A DNA stretch of 64,000 nt from Apostichopus japonicus (taxonomy: Eukaryota > Echinodermata > Holothuroidea > Aspidochirotida > Stichopodidae). Of this stretch, positions 12,282 to 26,000 are shown in pieces. A program made the translations under genes and the position numbers. The notes beneath the pieces were generated by a model. The model was given only the letters and a program-made list of their open reading frames with translations, searched no databases and was not told the DNA's origin. The stretch is from positions 11,080,321 to 11,144,320 of the forward strand of contig NC_092578.1 of NCBI RefSeq assembly GCF_037975245.1, read 5' to 3'. Numbering within the stretch: the stretch's first letter is position 1; every line of letters starts with the position of its first letter.

Positions 12282-15200
12282 GCGGTACCGACCAATCGAA
12301 TGTGCGGTACCGATCAATCGAATGTTCGGTACCGAACAATCGAATGTTCGGTACCGATCAATCGAATGTGCGATACCGAACATTCCAATGTTCGGTGCCG
12401 ATCAATCAAATGTTCGGTACCGATCAATCGAATGTGCGGTACCGACCAATCGAATGTTCGGTACCGATCAATGGAATGTGCAGTACCGATCAATCGAATG
12501 TGCGGTACCGATCAATCGATTGTACCGTATCGATGTATCGAATGTTCGGTACCGATCAATCAAATGTGCGGTACCGATCAATCGAATGTTCGGTACCGAT
12601 TAATCGAATGTGCGGTACCGACCAATCGAATTTTCGGTACCGATTAATAGAATGTGCGGTACCAATCAATCGAATGTGCGGTACCGATCAATCGAATGTG
12701 CGGTACCGATCAATCGAATGTGCGTTACCGATCATTCGAATGTTCTATACCGATCAATGGAATGTGCGGTACCGATCAATCGAATGTTCGGTACCGATCA
12801 ATGGAATGTGCGGTACCGATCAATCGAATGTTCGGTACCGATAAATCGAATGTTCGGTACCTATCTATCGAATGTTCGGTACCGATCCATCGAATGTGCG
12901 ATACCGAACAATCCAATGTTCGGTGCCGATCAATCCAATGTTCGGTACCGATCAATCGAATGTTCGGTACCGATCAATCAAATGTTCGGTACCGATCAAT
13001 CGAATGTTCGATACCGATCAATCGAATGTTCGGTACCTATCTATCGAATGTGCGGTACCGACCAATCGAATGTGCGGTACCGATCAATCAAATGTCCGGT
13101 ACCGATCAATCGAATGTACGGTATCGATGTATCGAATGTACGGTATCGATGTATCGAATGTGCGGTACCGATCAATGGAATGTGCGGTACCGATCAATCG
13201 AATGTGCGTTACCGATCAATCGATTGTACCGTATCGATGTATCGAATGTGCGATACCGATTAATAGAATGTGCGGTACCGATCAATGGAATGTGCGGTAC
13301 CGATCAATCGAATGTGCGTTACCGATTATTCGAATGTTCTATACCGATCAATGGAATGTGCGGTACCGATCAATCGAATGTTCGTTACCGATCAATCGAA
13401 TGTGCGGTACCGATCAATAGAATGTGCGGTACCGATTAATCGAATGTTCGGTACCGACCAATCGAATGTGCGGTACCGATCAATCGAATGTTCGGTACTG
13501 AACAATCGAATGTTCGGTACCGATCAATCGAATGTGCGGTACCGAACATTCGAATGTTCGGTGCCGATCAATCAAATGTTCGGTACCGATCAATGGAATG
13601 TGCGGTACCGATCAATCGAATGTGCGTTACCGATCAATCGATTGTACCGTATCGATGTATCGAATGTGCGATACCGATTAATAGAATGTGCGGTACCGAT
13701 CAATCGAATGTGCGGTACCGATCAATCGAATGTGCGTTACCGATCATTCGAATGTTCTATACCGATCAATGGAATGTGCGGTACCGATCAATCGAATGTT
13801 CGGTACCGATCAATGGATTGTGCGGTACCGATCAATCGAATGTTCGGTACCGATAAATCGAATGTTCGTTACCTATCTATCGAATGTTCGGTACCGATCA
13901 ATCGAATGTGCGATACCAAACAATCGAATGTTCGGTGCCGATCAATCCAATGTTCGGTACCGATCAATCCAATGTTCGGTACCGATCAATTGAATGTTCG
14001 GTACCTATCTATCGAATGTGCGGTACCGACCAATCGAATGTGCGGTACTGATCAATCCAATGTTCGGTACCGATCAATCGAATGTTCGTTACCGATCAAT
14101 CAAATGTCCGGTACCGATCAATCGAATGTACGGTATCGATGTATCGAATGTACGGTACCCATGTATCGAATGTGCGGTACCGATCAATCGAATGTGCGGT
14201 ACCGATCAATCGAATGTTCGTTACCGATCAATCGAATGTGCTGTACCGATCAATAGAATGTGCGGTACCGATTAATCGAATGTTCGGTACCGACCAAACG
14301 AATGTGCGGTACCGATCAATCGAATGTTCGGTACCGAACAATCGAATGTTCGGTACCGATCAATCGAATGTGCGATACCGAACATTCCAATGTTCGGTGC
14401 CGATCAATCAAATGTTCGGTACCGATCAATCGAATGTGCGGTACCGACCAATCGAATGTTCGGTACCGATCAATGGAATGTGCGGTACCGATCAATCGAA
14501 TGTGCGGTACCGATCAATCGATTGTACCGTATCGATGTAGCGAATGTGCTATACCGATCAATCGAATGTGCGGTACCGATCAATCGAATGTTCGGTACCG
14601 ATTAATCGAATGTTCGGTACCGACCAATCGAATGTTCGGTACCGATTAATCGAATGTGCGGTACCGACCAATCGAATTTTCGGTACCGATTAATCGAATG
14701 TGCGGTACCAATCAATCGAATGTGCGGTACCGATCAATCGAATGTGCGGTACCGATCAATCGAATGTGCGTTACCGATCATTCGAATGTTCGGTACCGAT
14801 CAATGGAATGTGCGGTACCGATCAATCGAATGTTCGGTACCGATCAATGGAATGTGCGGTACCGATCAATCGAATGTTCGGTACCGATAAATCGAATGTT
14901 CAGTAACTATCTATCGAATGTTCGGTACCGATCAATCGAATGTGCGATACCGAACAATCGAATGTTCGGTGCCGATCAATCCAATGTTCGATACCGATCA
15001 ATCGAATGTTCGGAACCAATCAATGGAATGTTCGGTACCTATCTATCGAATATGCGGTACCGACCAATCGAATGTTCGGTACCGATCAATCGAATGTCCG
15101 GTACCGTTCAATCGAATGTTCGGTACCGATCAATCCAATGTTCGGTACCGATCAATCGAATGTGCGGTACCGATCAATAGAATGTGCGGTACCGATTAAT

Positions 15201-16222
15201 CGAATGTTCGGTACCGACCAATCGAATGTTCGGTACCGATCAATCGAATGTGCGGTACCGATCAATCGAATGTGCGGTACCGATCAATCGAATGTGCGGT
15301 ACCGATCAATCGAATGTGCGGTACCGATCAATCGAATGTACGTTACCGATCATTCGAATGTTCGGTACCGATTAATCGAATGTGCGGTACCGATCAATCG
15401 AATGTGCGGTACCGATCAATCGAATGTTCGGTACCGAACAATCGAATGTTCGGTACCGATCAATCGAATGTGCGATACCGAACATTCGAATGTTCGGTGC
15501 CGATCAATCCAATGTTCGGTACCGATCAATCGAATGTGCGGTACCGACCAATCGAATGTGCGGTACCGATCAATCGAATGTGCGGTACCGATCAATCGAA
15601 TGTACCGTATCGATGTATCGAATGTGTGATACCGATCAATCGAATGTGCGGTACCGATCAATAGAATGTGCGGTACCGATTAATCGAATGTTCGGTACCG
15701 ATTAATCAAATGTGCGGTACCGATTAATCGAATGTGCGATACCGACTAATCGAATGTGCGGTACCGATCAATCGAATGTGCGGTACCGATCAATCGAATG
15801 TGCGGTACCGATCAATCGAATGTTCGGTACCGAACAATCGAATGTGCGTTGCCGACCAATCGAATATTTGGTACCGCTCAATCGAATGTGCGGATCCGAT
15901 CAATCGAATGGGCGGTACCGATCGGTAGATCGAATGTGCGGTACCAATCAAACGAATGTGCGATACCGATCAATCGAATGTTCGGTACCAATTAATCGAT
16001 TGTGCGGTACTGATCAATCGAATGTGCGGTACCGATCAATCGAAAGTTCGGTACCGATCAATCGAATGTTCGGTACCTATCTATCGAATGTTCGGTACCG
16101 ATCAATCGAATGTGCGATACCGATCAATCGAATGTTCGGTGCCGATCAATCCAATGTTCGGTACCGATCAATCGAATTCGCGATACCGATCAATCGAATG
16201 TTCGGTACCAATTAATCGTATG
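12282..16222. repeat. 4.1-kb HOR, copy 2 (3.94 kb)
   Basis: This is the counterpart of 8190-12281, seven monomers shorter. At 12,872-13,020 the string is a mosaic. It starts with GATCCATCG, as in the 8,930 version, continues with the CCAATG order of the 8,776 version, then returns to the 8,930 version. Between about 13,560 and 14,080 it first lacks and then regains 44 bp relative to copy 1. Confidence 0.9.
15910..15935. repeat. 26-bp monomer (+4), second copy
   Basis: Same 26-bp unit as at 11968, exactly 3,942 bp downstream. It shows that the +4 event predates the 4.1-kb duplication. No third copy is present. Confidence 0.9.
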
Positions 16223-16469
16223 TGCGGTACCGATCAATCGAATGTGCGTTACCGATCATTCGAATGTTCGGTACCAATTAATCGAATGTTTGGTACCGAT
16301 CAATCGAATGTGCGGTACCGATCAATCGGATGTTCGGTACCGATTAATCGAATGTTCGGTGCTGATCAATCCAATGTTCGGTACCGATCAATCGAATGTT
16401 CGGTACCGATCAATCGAATGTTCGGTACCTATCTATCGAATGTGCGGTACCGACCAATCGAATGTGCGG
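16223..16469. repeat. Linker satellite between HOR pairs
   Basis: Plain and lightly diverged 22-bp units lie between two tandem HOR pairs. It includes GTTTGG and GGTGCTGATC variants. I see nothing other than satellite. Confidence 0.7.
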
Positions 16470-19400
16470 TACCGATCAATCGAATGTGCGGTACCGATCA
16501 ATCGAATGTGCGGTACCGATCAATCGAATGTGCGATACCGAACAATCGAATGTTCGGTGCCGATCAATCCAATGTTCGTTACCGATCAATCGAATGTTCG
16601 TTACCGATCAATTGAATGTTCGGTACCTATCTATCAAATGTGCGGTACCGACCAATCGAATGTGCGGTACCGATCAATCAAATGTCCGGTACCGATCAAT
16701 CGAATGTACGGTATCGATGTATCGAATGTGCGATATTGATGAATCGAATGTGCGGTACTGATCAATCGAATGTTCGGTACCGATCAATCGAATGTTCGTT
16801 ACCGATCAATCGAATGTGCGGTACCGATCAATAGAATGTTCGGTACCGATCAATCGAATGTTCGGTACCGAACAATCGAATGTTCGGTACCGATCAATCG
16901 AATGTGCGATACCGAACATTCGAATGTTTGGTGCCAATCAATCCAATGTTCGGTAACGATCAATCGAATGTTCGGTACCGATCAATCGAATGTGCCGTAC
17001 CGACCAATCGAATGTGCGGCACCGATCAATCGAATGTGCGGTACCGATCAATCGAATGCACCGTATCGATGTATCGAATGTGCGATACCGATCAATCGAA
17101 TGTGCGGTTCTGATCAATCGAATGTTCGGTACCGATCAATCGAATGTGAGGTACCGATCAATCAAATGTGCGGTACCGATCAATCGAATGTGCGGTACCG
17201 ATCAATCGAATGTACCGTATCGATGTATCGGATGTGCAATACCGATCAATCGAATGTGCGGTACTGATCAATCGAATGTTCGGTACCGATCAATCGAATG
17301 TTCGGTACCGATCAATCGAATGTGCGATACCGATCAATCGAATGTGCGGTACCGACCAATCGAATGTTCGTTACCGATTAATCGAATGTGCGATACCGAT
17401 CAATCGAATGTGCGGTACCGACCAATCGAATGTTCGTTACCGATTAATCGAATGTGCGATACCGATCAATCGAATGTGCGGTACCGATCAATCGAATGTT
17501 CGGTACCGATTAATCGAATGTGCGATACCGATCAATAGAATGTGCGGTACCGATTAATCGAATGTTCGGTACCGACCAATCGAATGTTCGTTACCGATCA
17601 ATCGAATGTGCGGTACCGATCAATCGAATGTGCGTTACCGATCAATCGAATGTGCGGTACCGATCAATCGAATGTGCGTTACCGATCATTCGAATGTTCG
17701 GTACCAATTAATCGAATGTGCGGTACCGATCAATCGAATGTGCGGTACCGATCAATCTAATGTTCGGTACCGATCAATCGAATGTTCGGAACCGATCAAT
17801 CGAATGTGCGGTACCGATCAATCGAATGTGCGTTACCGATCAATCGAATGTGCGGTACCGATCAATCGAATGTACCGTATCGATGTATCGGATGTGCAAT
17901 ACCGATCAATCGAATGTGCGGTACTGATCAATCGAATGTTCGGTACCGATCAATCGAATGTTCGGTACCGATCAATCGAATGTGCGATACCGATCAATCG
18001 AATGTGCGGTACCGACCAATCGAATGTTCGTTACCGATTAATCGAATGTGCGATACCGATCAATCGAATGTGCGGTACCGACCAATCGAATGTTCGGTAC
18101 CGGTCAATGGAATGTGCGGTACCGATCAATGGAATGTTCGGTACCTATCTATCGAATGTTCGGTACATATCTATCGAATGTTCGGTACCGATCAATCGAA
18201 TGTGCGATACCGAACAATCGAATGTTCGGTGCCGATCAATCCAATGTTCGGTACCGATCAATCGAATGTTCGGTACCTATCTATCGAATGTTCGGTACCG
18301 ATCAATCGAATGTGCGATACCGAACAATCGAATGTTCGGTGCCGATCAATCCAATGTTCGGTACCGATCAATCGAATGTACGGTATCGATGTATCGAATG
18401 TGCGATACCGATCAATCGAATGTGCGGTACTGATCAATCCAATGTTCGGTACCGATCAATCGAATGTTCGTTACCGATCAATCGAATGTGCGGTACCGAT
18501 CAATAGAATGTGCGGTACCGATTAATCGAATGTGCGGTACCGACCAATCGAATGTTCGGTACCGATTAATCGAATGTGCGGTACCGATCAATCGAATGTG
18601 CGTTACCGATCAATCGAATGTGCGGTACCGATCAATCGAATGTGCGTTACCGATCATTCGAATGTTCGGTACCAATTAATCGAATGTGCGGTACCGATCA
18701 ATCGAATGTGCGGTACCGATCAATCGAATGTGCGGTACCGAACAGTCGAATGTTCGGTACCGATCAATCGAATGTGCGATACCGAACATTTGAATGTCGG
18801 TGCCGATCATTCTATTGTTCGGTACCGATCAATCGAATGTTCGGAACCGATCAATCGAATGTACCGTATCGATGTATCGGATGTGCGTTACCGATCAATC
18901 GAATGTGCGGTACTGATCAATCGAATGTTCGGTACCGAACAATCGAATGTTCGGTACCGATCAATCGAATGTGCGGTACCGATCAATAGAATGTGCGGTA
19001 CCGATTAATCGAATGTTCGGTACCGACCAATCGAATGTTCGGTACCGATCAATCGAATGTGCGGTACCGATCAATCGAATGTTCGGTACCGATCAATCGA
19101 ATGTGCGGTACCGATCAATCGAATGTTCGGTACCGATCAATCCAATGTTCGGTACCGATCAATCGAATGTTCGGTACCTATCTATCGAAAGTGCGCTACC
19201 GACCAATCGAATGTGCGGTACCGATCAATCGAATGTGCGGTACCGATCAATCGAATGTGCGGTACCGATCAATCGAATGTGCGGTACCGATCAATCGAAT
19301 TTACCGTATCGATGTAGCGAATGTGCGATACCGATCAATCGAATAAGCGGTACTGATCAATCCAATGTTCGGTACCGATCAATCTAATGTTCGTTACCGA

Positions 19401-19636
19401 TCAATCGAATGTGCGGTACCGATCAATAGAATGTGCGGTACCGATTAATAGAATGTTCGGTACCGACCAATCGAATGTTCGGTACCGATTAATCGAATGT
19501 GCGGTACCGACCAATCGAATTTTCGGTACCGATCAATCGAATGTGCGCTACCAATCAATCGAATGTGCGGTACCGATCAATCGAATGTGCGGTACCGATC
19601 AATCGAATGTGCGTTACCGATCATTCGAATGTTCAA
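16470..19636. repeat. 3.2-kb HOR, copy 1
   Basis: This block recurs at 19637-23066. The offset grows along the block: 3,167 bp to about 17,700, 3,255 from about 17,780 to 19,000, and 3,430 from about 19,300 on. Copy 2 therefore gained about four and then eight monomers, plus 1-bp changes. It holds the first 21-bp unit (18796-18816). Confidence 0.88.
18796..18816. repeat. 21-bp monomer, GTCGGTGCC type (first of 7)
   Basis: One T is missing from GTTCGGTGCC, and the unit ends ATTCTATT. Copies begin at 22051, 24381 (as ATCGGTGCC), 27898, 28623, 29963 and 30688. Near 20,997 the same neighbourhood carries the full 22-bp form (TTGAATGTTCGGTGCC ending ATCTAAT), which looks like the state before the deletion. 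Confidence 0.88.
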
Positions 19637-22600
19637 TACCGATCAATCGAATGTGCGGTACCGATCAATCGAATGTGCGGTACCGATCAATCGAATGTGC
19701 GATACCGAACAATCGAATGTTCGGTGCCGATCAATCCAATGTTCGTTACCGATCAATCGAATGTTCGGTACCGGTCAATTGAATGTTCGGTACCTATCTA
19801 TCAAATGTGCGGTACCGACCAATCGAATGTGCGGTACCGATCAATCAAATGTCCGGTACCGATCAATCGAATGTACGGTATCGATGTATCGAATGTGCAA
19901 TATTGATGAATCGAATGTGCGGTACTGATCAATCGAATGTTCGGTACCGATCAATCGAATGTTCGTTACCGATCAATCGAATGTGCGGTACCGATCAATA
20001 GAATGTTCGGTACCGATCAATCGAATGTTCGGTACCGAACAATCGAATGTTCGGTACCGATCAATCGAATGTGCGATACCGAACATTCGAATGTTTGGTG
20101 CCAATCAATCCAATGTTCGGTAACGATCAATCGAATGTTCGGTACCGATCAATCGAATGTGCCGTACCGACCAATCGAATGTGCGGCACCGAACAATCGA
20201 ATGTGCGGTACCGATCAATCGAATGCACCGTATCGATGTATCGAATGTGCGATACCGATCAATCGAATGTGCGGTTCTGATCAATCGAATGTTCGGTACC
20301 GATCAATCGAATGTGAGGTACCGATCAATCAAATGTGCGGTACCGATCAATCGAATGTGCGGTACCGATCAATCGAATGTACCGTATCGATGTATCGGAT
20401 GTGCAATACCGATCAATCGAATGTGCGGTACTGATCAATCGAATGTTCGGTACCGATCAATCGAATGTTCGGTACCGATCAATCGAATGTGCGATACCGA
20501 TCAATCGAATGTGCGGTACCGACCAATCGAATGTTCGTTACCGATTAATCGAATGTGCGATACCGATCAATCGAATGTGCGGTACCGACCAATCGAATGT
20601 TCGTTACCGATTAATCGAATGTGCGATACCGATCAATCGAATGTGCGGTACCGATCAATCGAATGTTCGGTACCGATTAATCGAATGTGCGATACCGATC
20701 AATAGAATGTGCGGTACCGATTAATCGAATGTTCGGTACCGACCAATCGAATGTTCGTTACCGATCAATCGAATGTGCGGTACCGATCAATCGAATGTGC
20801 GTTACCGATCAATCGAATGTGCGGTACCGATCAATCGAATGTGCGTTACCGATCATTCGAATGTTCGGTACCAATTAATCGAAAGTGCGGTACCGATCAA
20901 TCGAATGTGCGGTACCGATCAATCTAATGTTCGGTTCCGAACAGTCGAATGTTCGGTACCGATCAATCGAATGTGCGATACCGAACATTTGAATGTTCGG
21001 TGCCGATCAATCTAATGTTCGGTACCGATCAATCGAATGTTCGGAACCGATCAATCGAATGTGCGGTACCGATCAATCGAATGTGCGTTACCGATCAATC
21101 GAATGTGCGGTACCGATCAATCGAATGTACCGTATCGATGTATCGGATGTGCAATACCGATCAATCGAATGTGCGGTACTGATCAATCGAATGTTCGGTA
21201 CCGATCAATCGAATGTTCGGTACCGATCAATCGAATGTGCGATACCAATCAATCGAATGTGCGGTACCGACCAATCGAATGTTCGTTACCGATTAATCGA
21301 ATGTGCGATACCGATCAATCGAATGTGCGGTACCGACCAATCGAATGTTCGGTACCGGTCAATGGAATGTGCGGTACCGATCAATGGAATGTTCGGTACC
21401 TATCTATCGAATGTTCGGTACATATCTATCGAATGTTCGGTACCGATCAATCGAATGTGCGATACCGAACAATCGAATGTTCGGTGCCGATCAATCGAAT
21501 GTTCGGTACCGATCAATCGAATGTTCGGTACTTATCTATCGAATGTTCGGTACCGATCAATCGAATGTGCGATACCGAACAATCGAATGTTCGGTGCCGA
21601 TCAATCCAATGTTCGGTACCGATCAATCGAATGTACGGTATCGATGTATCGAATGTGCGATACCGATCAATCGAATGTGCGGTACTGATCAATCGAATGT
21701 TCGGTACCGATCAATCGAATGTTCGTTACCGATCAATCGAATGTGCGGTACCGATCAATAGAATGTGCGGTACCGATTAATCGAATGTGCGGTACCGACC
21801 AATCGAATGTTCGGTACCGATTAATCGAATGTGCGGTACCGATCAATCGAATGTGCGTTACCGATCAATCGAATGTGCGGTACCGATCAATCGAATGTGC
21901 GTTACCGATCATTCCAATGTTCGGTACCAATTAATCGAATGTGCGGTACCGATCAATCGAATGTGCGGTACCGATCAATCGAATGTGCGGTACCGAACAG
22001 TCGAATGTTCGGTACCGATCAATCGAATGTGCGATACCGAACATTTGAATGTCGGTGCCGATCATTCTATTGTTCGGTACCGATCAATCGAATGTTCGGA
22101 ACCGATCAATCGAATGTACCGTATCGATGTATCGGATGTGCGTTACCGATCAATCGAATGTGCGGTACTGATCAATCGAATGTTCGGTACCGAACAATCG
22201 AATGTTCGGTACCGATCAATCGAATGTGCGGTACCGATCAATAGAATGTGCGGTACCGATTAATCGAATGTTCGGTACCGACCAATCGAATGTTCGGTAC
22301 CGATTAATCGAATGTGCGGTACCGACCAATCGAATGTGCGATACCGATCAATCGAATGTGCGGTACCGATCAATCGAATGTTCGGTACCGATCAATCGAA
22401 TGTGCGGTACCGATCAATCGAATGTTCGGTACCGATCAATCGAATGTTCGGTACCGATCTTCGAATGTTCGTTACCGATCAATCGAATGTGCGTTACCGA
22501 TCAATGGAATGTGCGATACCGAACATTCGAATGTTCGGTGCCAATCAATCCAATGTTCGGTACCGATCAATCCAATGTTCGGTACCGATCAATCGAATGT

Positions 22601-23066
22601 TCGGTACCTATCTATCGAAAGTGCGCTACCGACCAATCGAATGTGCGGTACCGATCAATCGAATGTGCGGTACCGATCAATCGAATGTGCGGTACCGATC
22701 AATCGAATGTGCGGTACCGATCAATCGAATTTACCGTATCGATGTAGCGAATGTGCGATACCGATCAATCGAATAAGCGGTACTGATCAATCCAATGTTC
22801 GGTACCGATCAATCTTATGTTCGTTACCGATCAATCGAATGTGCGGTACCGATCAATAGAATGTGCGGTACCGATTAATAGAATGTTCGGTACCGACCAA
22901 TCGAATGTTCGGTACCGATTAATCGAATGTGCGGTACCGACCAATCGAATTTTCGGTACCGATCAATCGAATGTGCGCTACCAATCAATCGAATGTGCGG
23001 TACCGATCAATCGAATGTGCGGTACCGATCAATCGAATGTGCGTTACCGATCATTCGAATGTTCAA
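19637..23066. repeat. 3.2-kb HOR, copy 2 (expanded)
   Basis: This is the counterpart of 16470-19636, longer by about 12 monomers in total. It contains both the undeleted 22-bp form near 20,997 and the 21-bp form at 22051, and the first GATCTTCG unit (22446-22466). Confidence 0.88.
22446..22466. repeat. 21-bp monomer, GATCTTCG type (first of 4)
   Basis: One A is lost from GATCATTCG, giving GATCTTCG. The GATCTTCG motif lies at 22456, 24720, 26149 and 29116, spaced 2,264, 1,429 and 2,967 bp. It is always followed by GTTCGTTACC and then by the same downstream string through GAATTTACCGTATCGATG. Confidence 0.88.
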
Positions 23067-26000
23067 TACCGATCAATGGAATGTGCGGTACCGATCAATC
23101 GAATGTTCGGTACCTATCTATCGAATGTGCGGTACCGATGAATCGAATGTGAGGTACCGATCAATCAAATGTCCGGTACCGATCAATCGAATGTACGGAA
23201 TCGATGTATCGAATGTACAGTATCCATGTATCGAATGTGCGGTACCGATCAATCGAATGTGCGGTACCGATCAATCGAATGTTCGTTACCGATCAATCGA
23301 ATGTGCGGTACCGATCAATAGATTGTGCGGTACCGATTAATCGAATGTTCGGTACCGACCAATCGAATGTGCGTTACCGATCAATCGAATGTTCGGTACC
23401 GAACAATCGAATGTTCGGTACCGATCAATCGAATGTGCTATACCGAACATTCGAATGTTCGGTGCCGATCAATCAAATGTTCGGTACCGATCAATCGAAT
23501 GTGCGGTACCGACCAATCGAATGTTCGGTACCGATCAATGGAATGTGCGGTACCGATCAATCGAATGTGCGGTACCGATCAATCGATTGTACCGTATCGA
23601 TGTATCGAATGTGCTATACCGATCAATCGAATGTGCGGTACCGATCAATCGAATGTTCGGTACCGATTAATCGAATGTTCGGTACCGACCAATCGAATGT
23701 TCGGTACCGATCAATCGAATGTTCGGTACCGATTAATCGAATGTTCGGTACCGATCAATCGAATGTTCGGTACCGATTAATCGAATTTTCGGTACCGATA
23801 AATCGAATGTGCGTTACCGATCATTGGAATGTTCTATACCGATCAATGGAATGTGCGGTACCGATCAATCGAATTTTCGGTGCCGATCAATCGAATGTTC
23901 GGTACCGATCAATGGAATGTTCGGTACCTATCTATCGAATGTTCGGTACCGATCAATCGAATGTTCGGTACCGATCAATAGAATGTGCGGTACCGATTAA
24001 TCGAATGTACGGTACCTATCTATCGAATGTTCGGTACCAATTAATCGAATGTGCGGTACCGATCAATCGAATGTGCGGTACCGATCAATCGAATGTTCGG
24101 TAACGAACAGTCGAATGTTCGGTACCGATCAATGGAATGTTCGGTACCTATCTATCGAATGTTCGGTACCGATCAATCGAATGTTCGGTACCGATCAATA
24201 GAATGTGCGGTACCGATTAATCGAATGTTCGGTACCTATCTATCGAATGTTCGGTACCAATTAATCGAATGTGCGGTACCGATCAATCGAATGTGCGGTA
24301 CCGATCAATCGAATGTTCGGTATAGAACAGTCGAATGTTCGGTACCGATCAATCGAATGTGCGATACCGAACATTTGAATATCGGTGCCGATCATTCTAT
24401 TGTTCGGTACCGATCAATCGAATGTTCGGAACCGATCAATCGAATGTGCGGTACCGATCAATCGAATGTGCGGTACCGATCAATCGAATGTGCGGTACCG
24501 ATCAATCGAATGTACCGTATCGATGTATCGAATGTGCTATACCAATCAATCAAATGTGCGGTACCGACCAATCGAATGTGCGATACCGATCAATCGAATG
24601 TGCGGTACCGACCAATCGAATGTTCGGTACCGATCAATCGAATGTGCGGTACCGATCAATCGAATGTGCGATACCGATCAATCGAATGTTCGGTACCGAA
24701 CAATCGAATGTTCGGTACCGATCTTCGAATGTTCGTTACCGATCAATCGAATGTGCGTTACCGATCAATGGAATGTGCGATACCGAACATTCGAATGTTC
24801 GGTGCCAATCAATCCAATGTTCGGTACCGATCAATCCAATGTTCGGTACCGATCAATCGAATGTTCGGTACCTATCTATCGAAAGTGCGCTAACGACCAA
24901 TCGAATGTGCGGTACCGATCAATCGAATGTGCGGTACCGATCAATCGAATGTGCGGTACCGATCAATCGAATGTGCGGTACCGATCAATCGAATTTACCG
25001 TATCGATGTAGCGAATGTGCGATACCGATCAATCGAATATGCGGTACTGATCAATCCAATGTTCGGTACCGATCAATCTAATGTTCGTTACCGATCAATC
25101 GAATGTGCGGTACCGGTCAATAGAATGTGCGGTACCGATTAATAGAATGTTCGGTACCGACCAATCGAATGTTCGGTACCGATTAATCGAATGTGCGGTA
25201 CCGACCAATCGAATTTTCGGTACCGATCAATCGAATGTGCGGTACCAATCAATCGAATGTGCGGTACCGATCAATCGAATGTGCGGTAGCGATCAATCGA
25301 ATGTGCGTTACCGATCATTCGAATGTTCTATACCGATCAATGGAATGTGCGGTACCGATCAATCGAATGTTCGGTACCGATCAATGGAATGTGCGGTACC
25401 GATCAATCGAATGTTCGGTACCGATAAATCGAATGTTCGGTACCTATCTATCGAATGTTCGGTACCGATCAATCGAATGTGCGATACCGAACAATCGAAT
25501 GTTCGGTGCCGATCAATCCAATGTTCGGTACCGATCAATCGAATGTTCGGTACCGATCAATGGAATGTTCGGTACCGATAAATAGAATGTTCGGTACCTA
25601 TCTATCGAATGTTCGGTACCGATCAATCGAATGTGCGATATCGAACAATCGAATGTTCGGTGCCGATCAATCCAATGTTCGGTACCGATCAATCGAATGT
25701 TCGGTACCTATCTATCGAATGTTCGGTACCGATCAATCGAATGTTCGATACCGATCAATCGAATGTTCGGTACCTATCTATCGAATGTGCGGTACCGACC
25801 AATCGAATGTGCGGTACCGATCAATCAAATGTCCGGTACCGATCAATCGAATGTACGGTATCGATGTATCGAATGTACGGTATCGATGTATCGATTGTGC
25901 GGTACCGATCAATCGAATGTTCGGTACCGATCAATCGAATGTTCGTTACCGATCAATCGAATGTGCGGTACCGATCAATAGAATGTTCGGTACCGATTAA

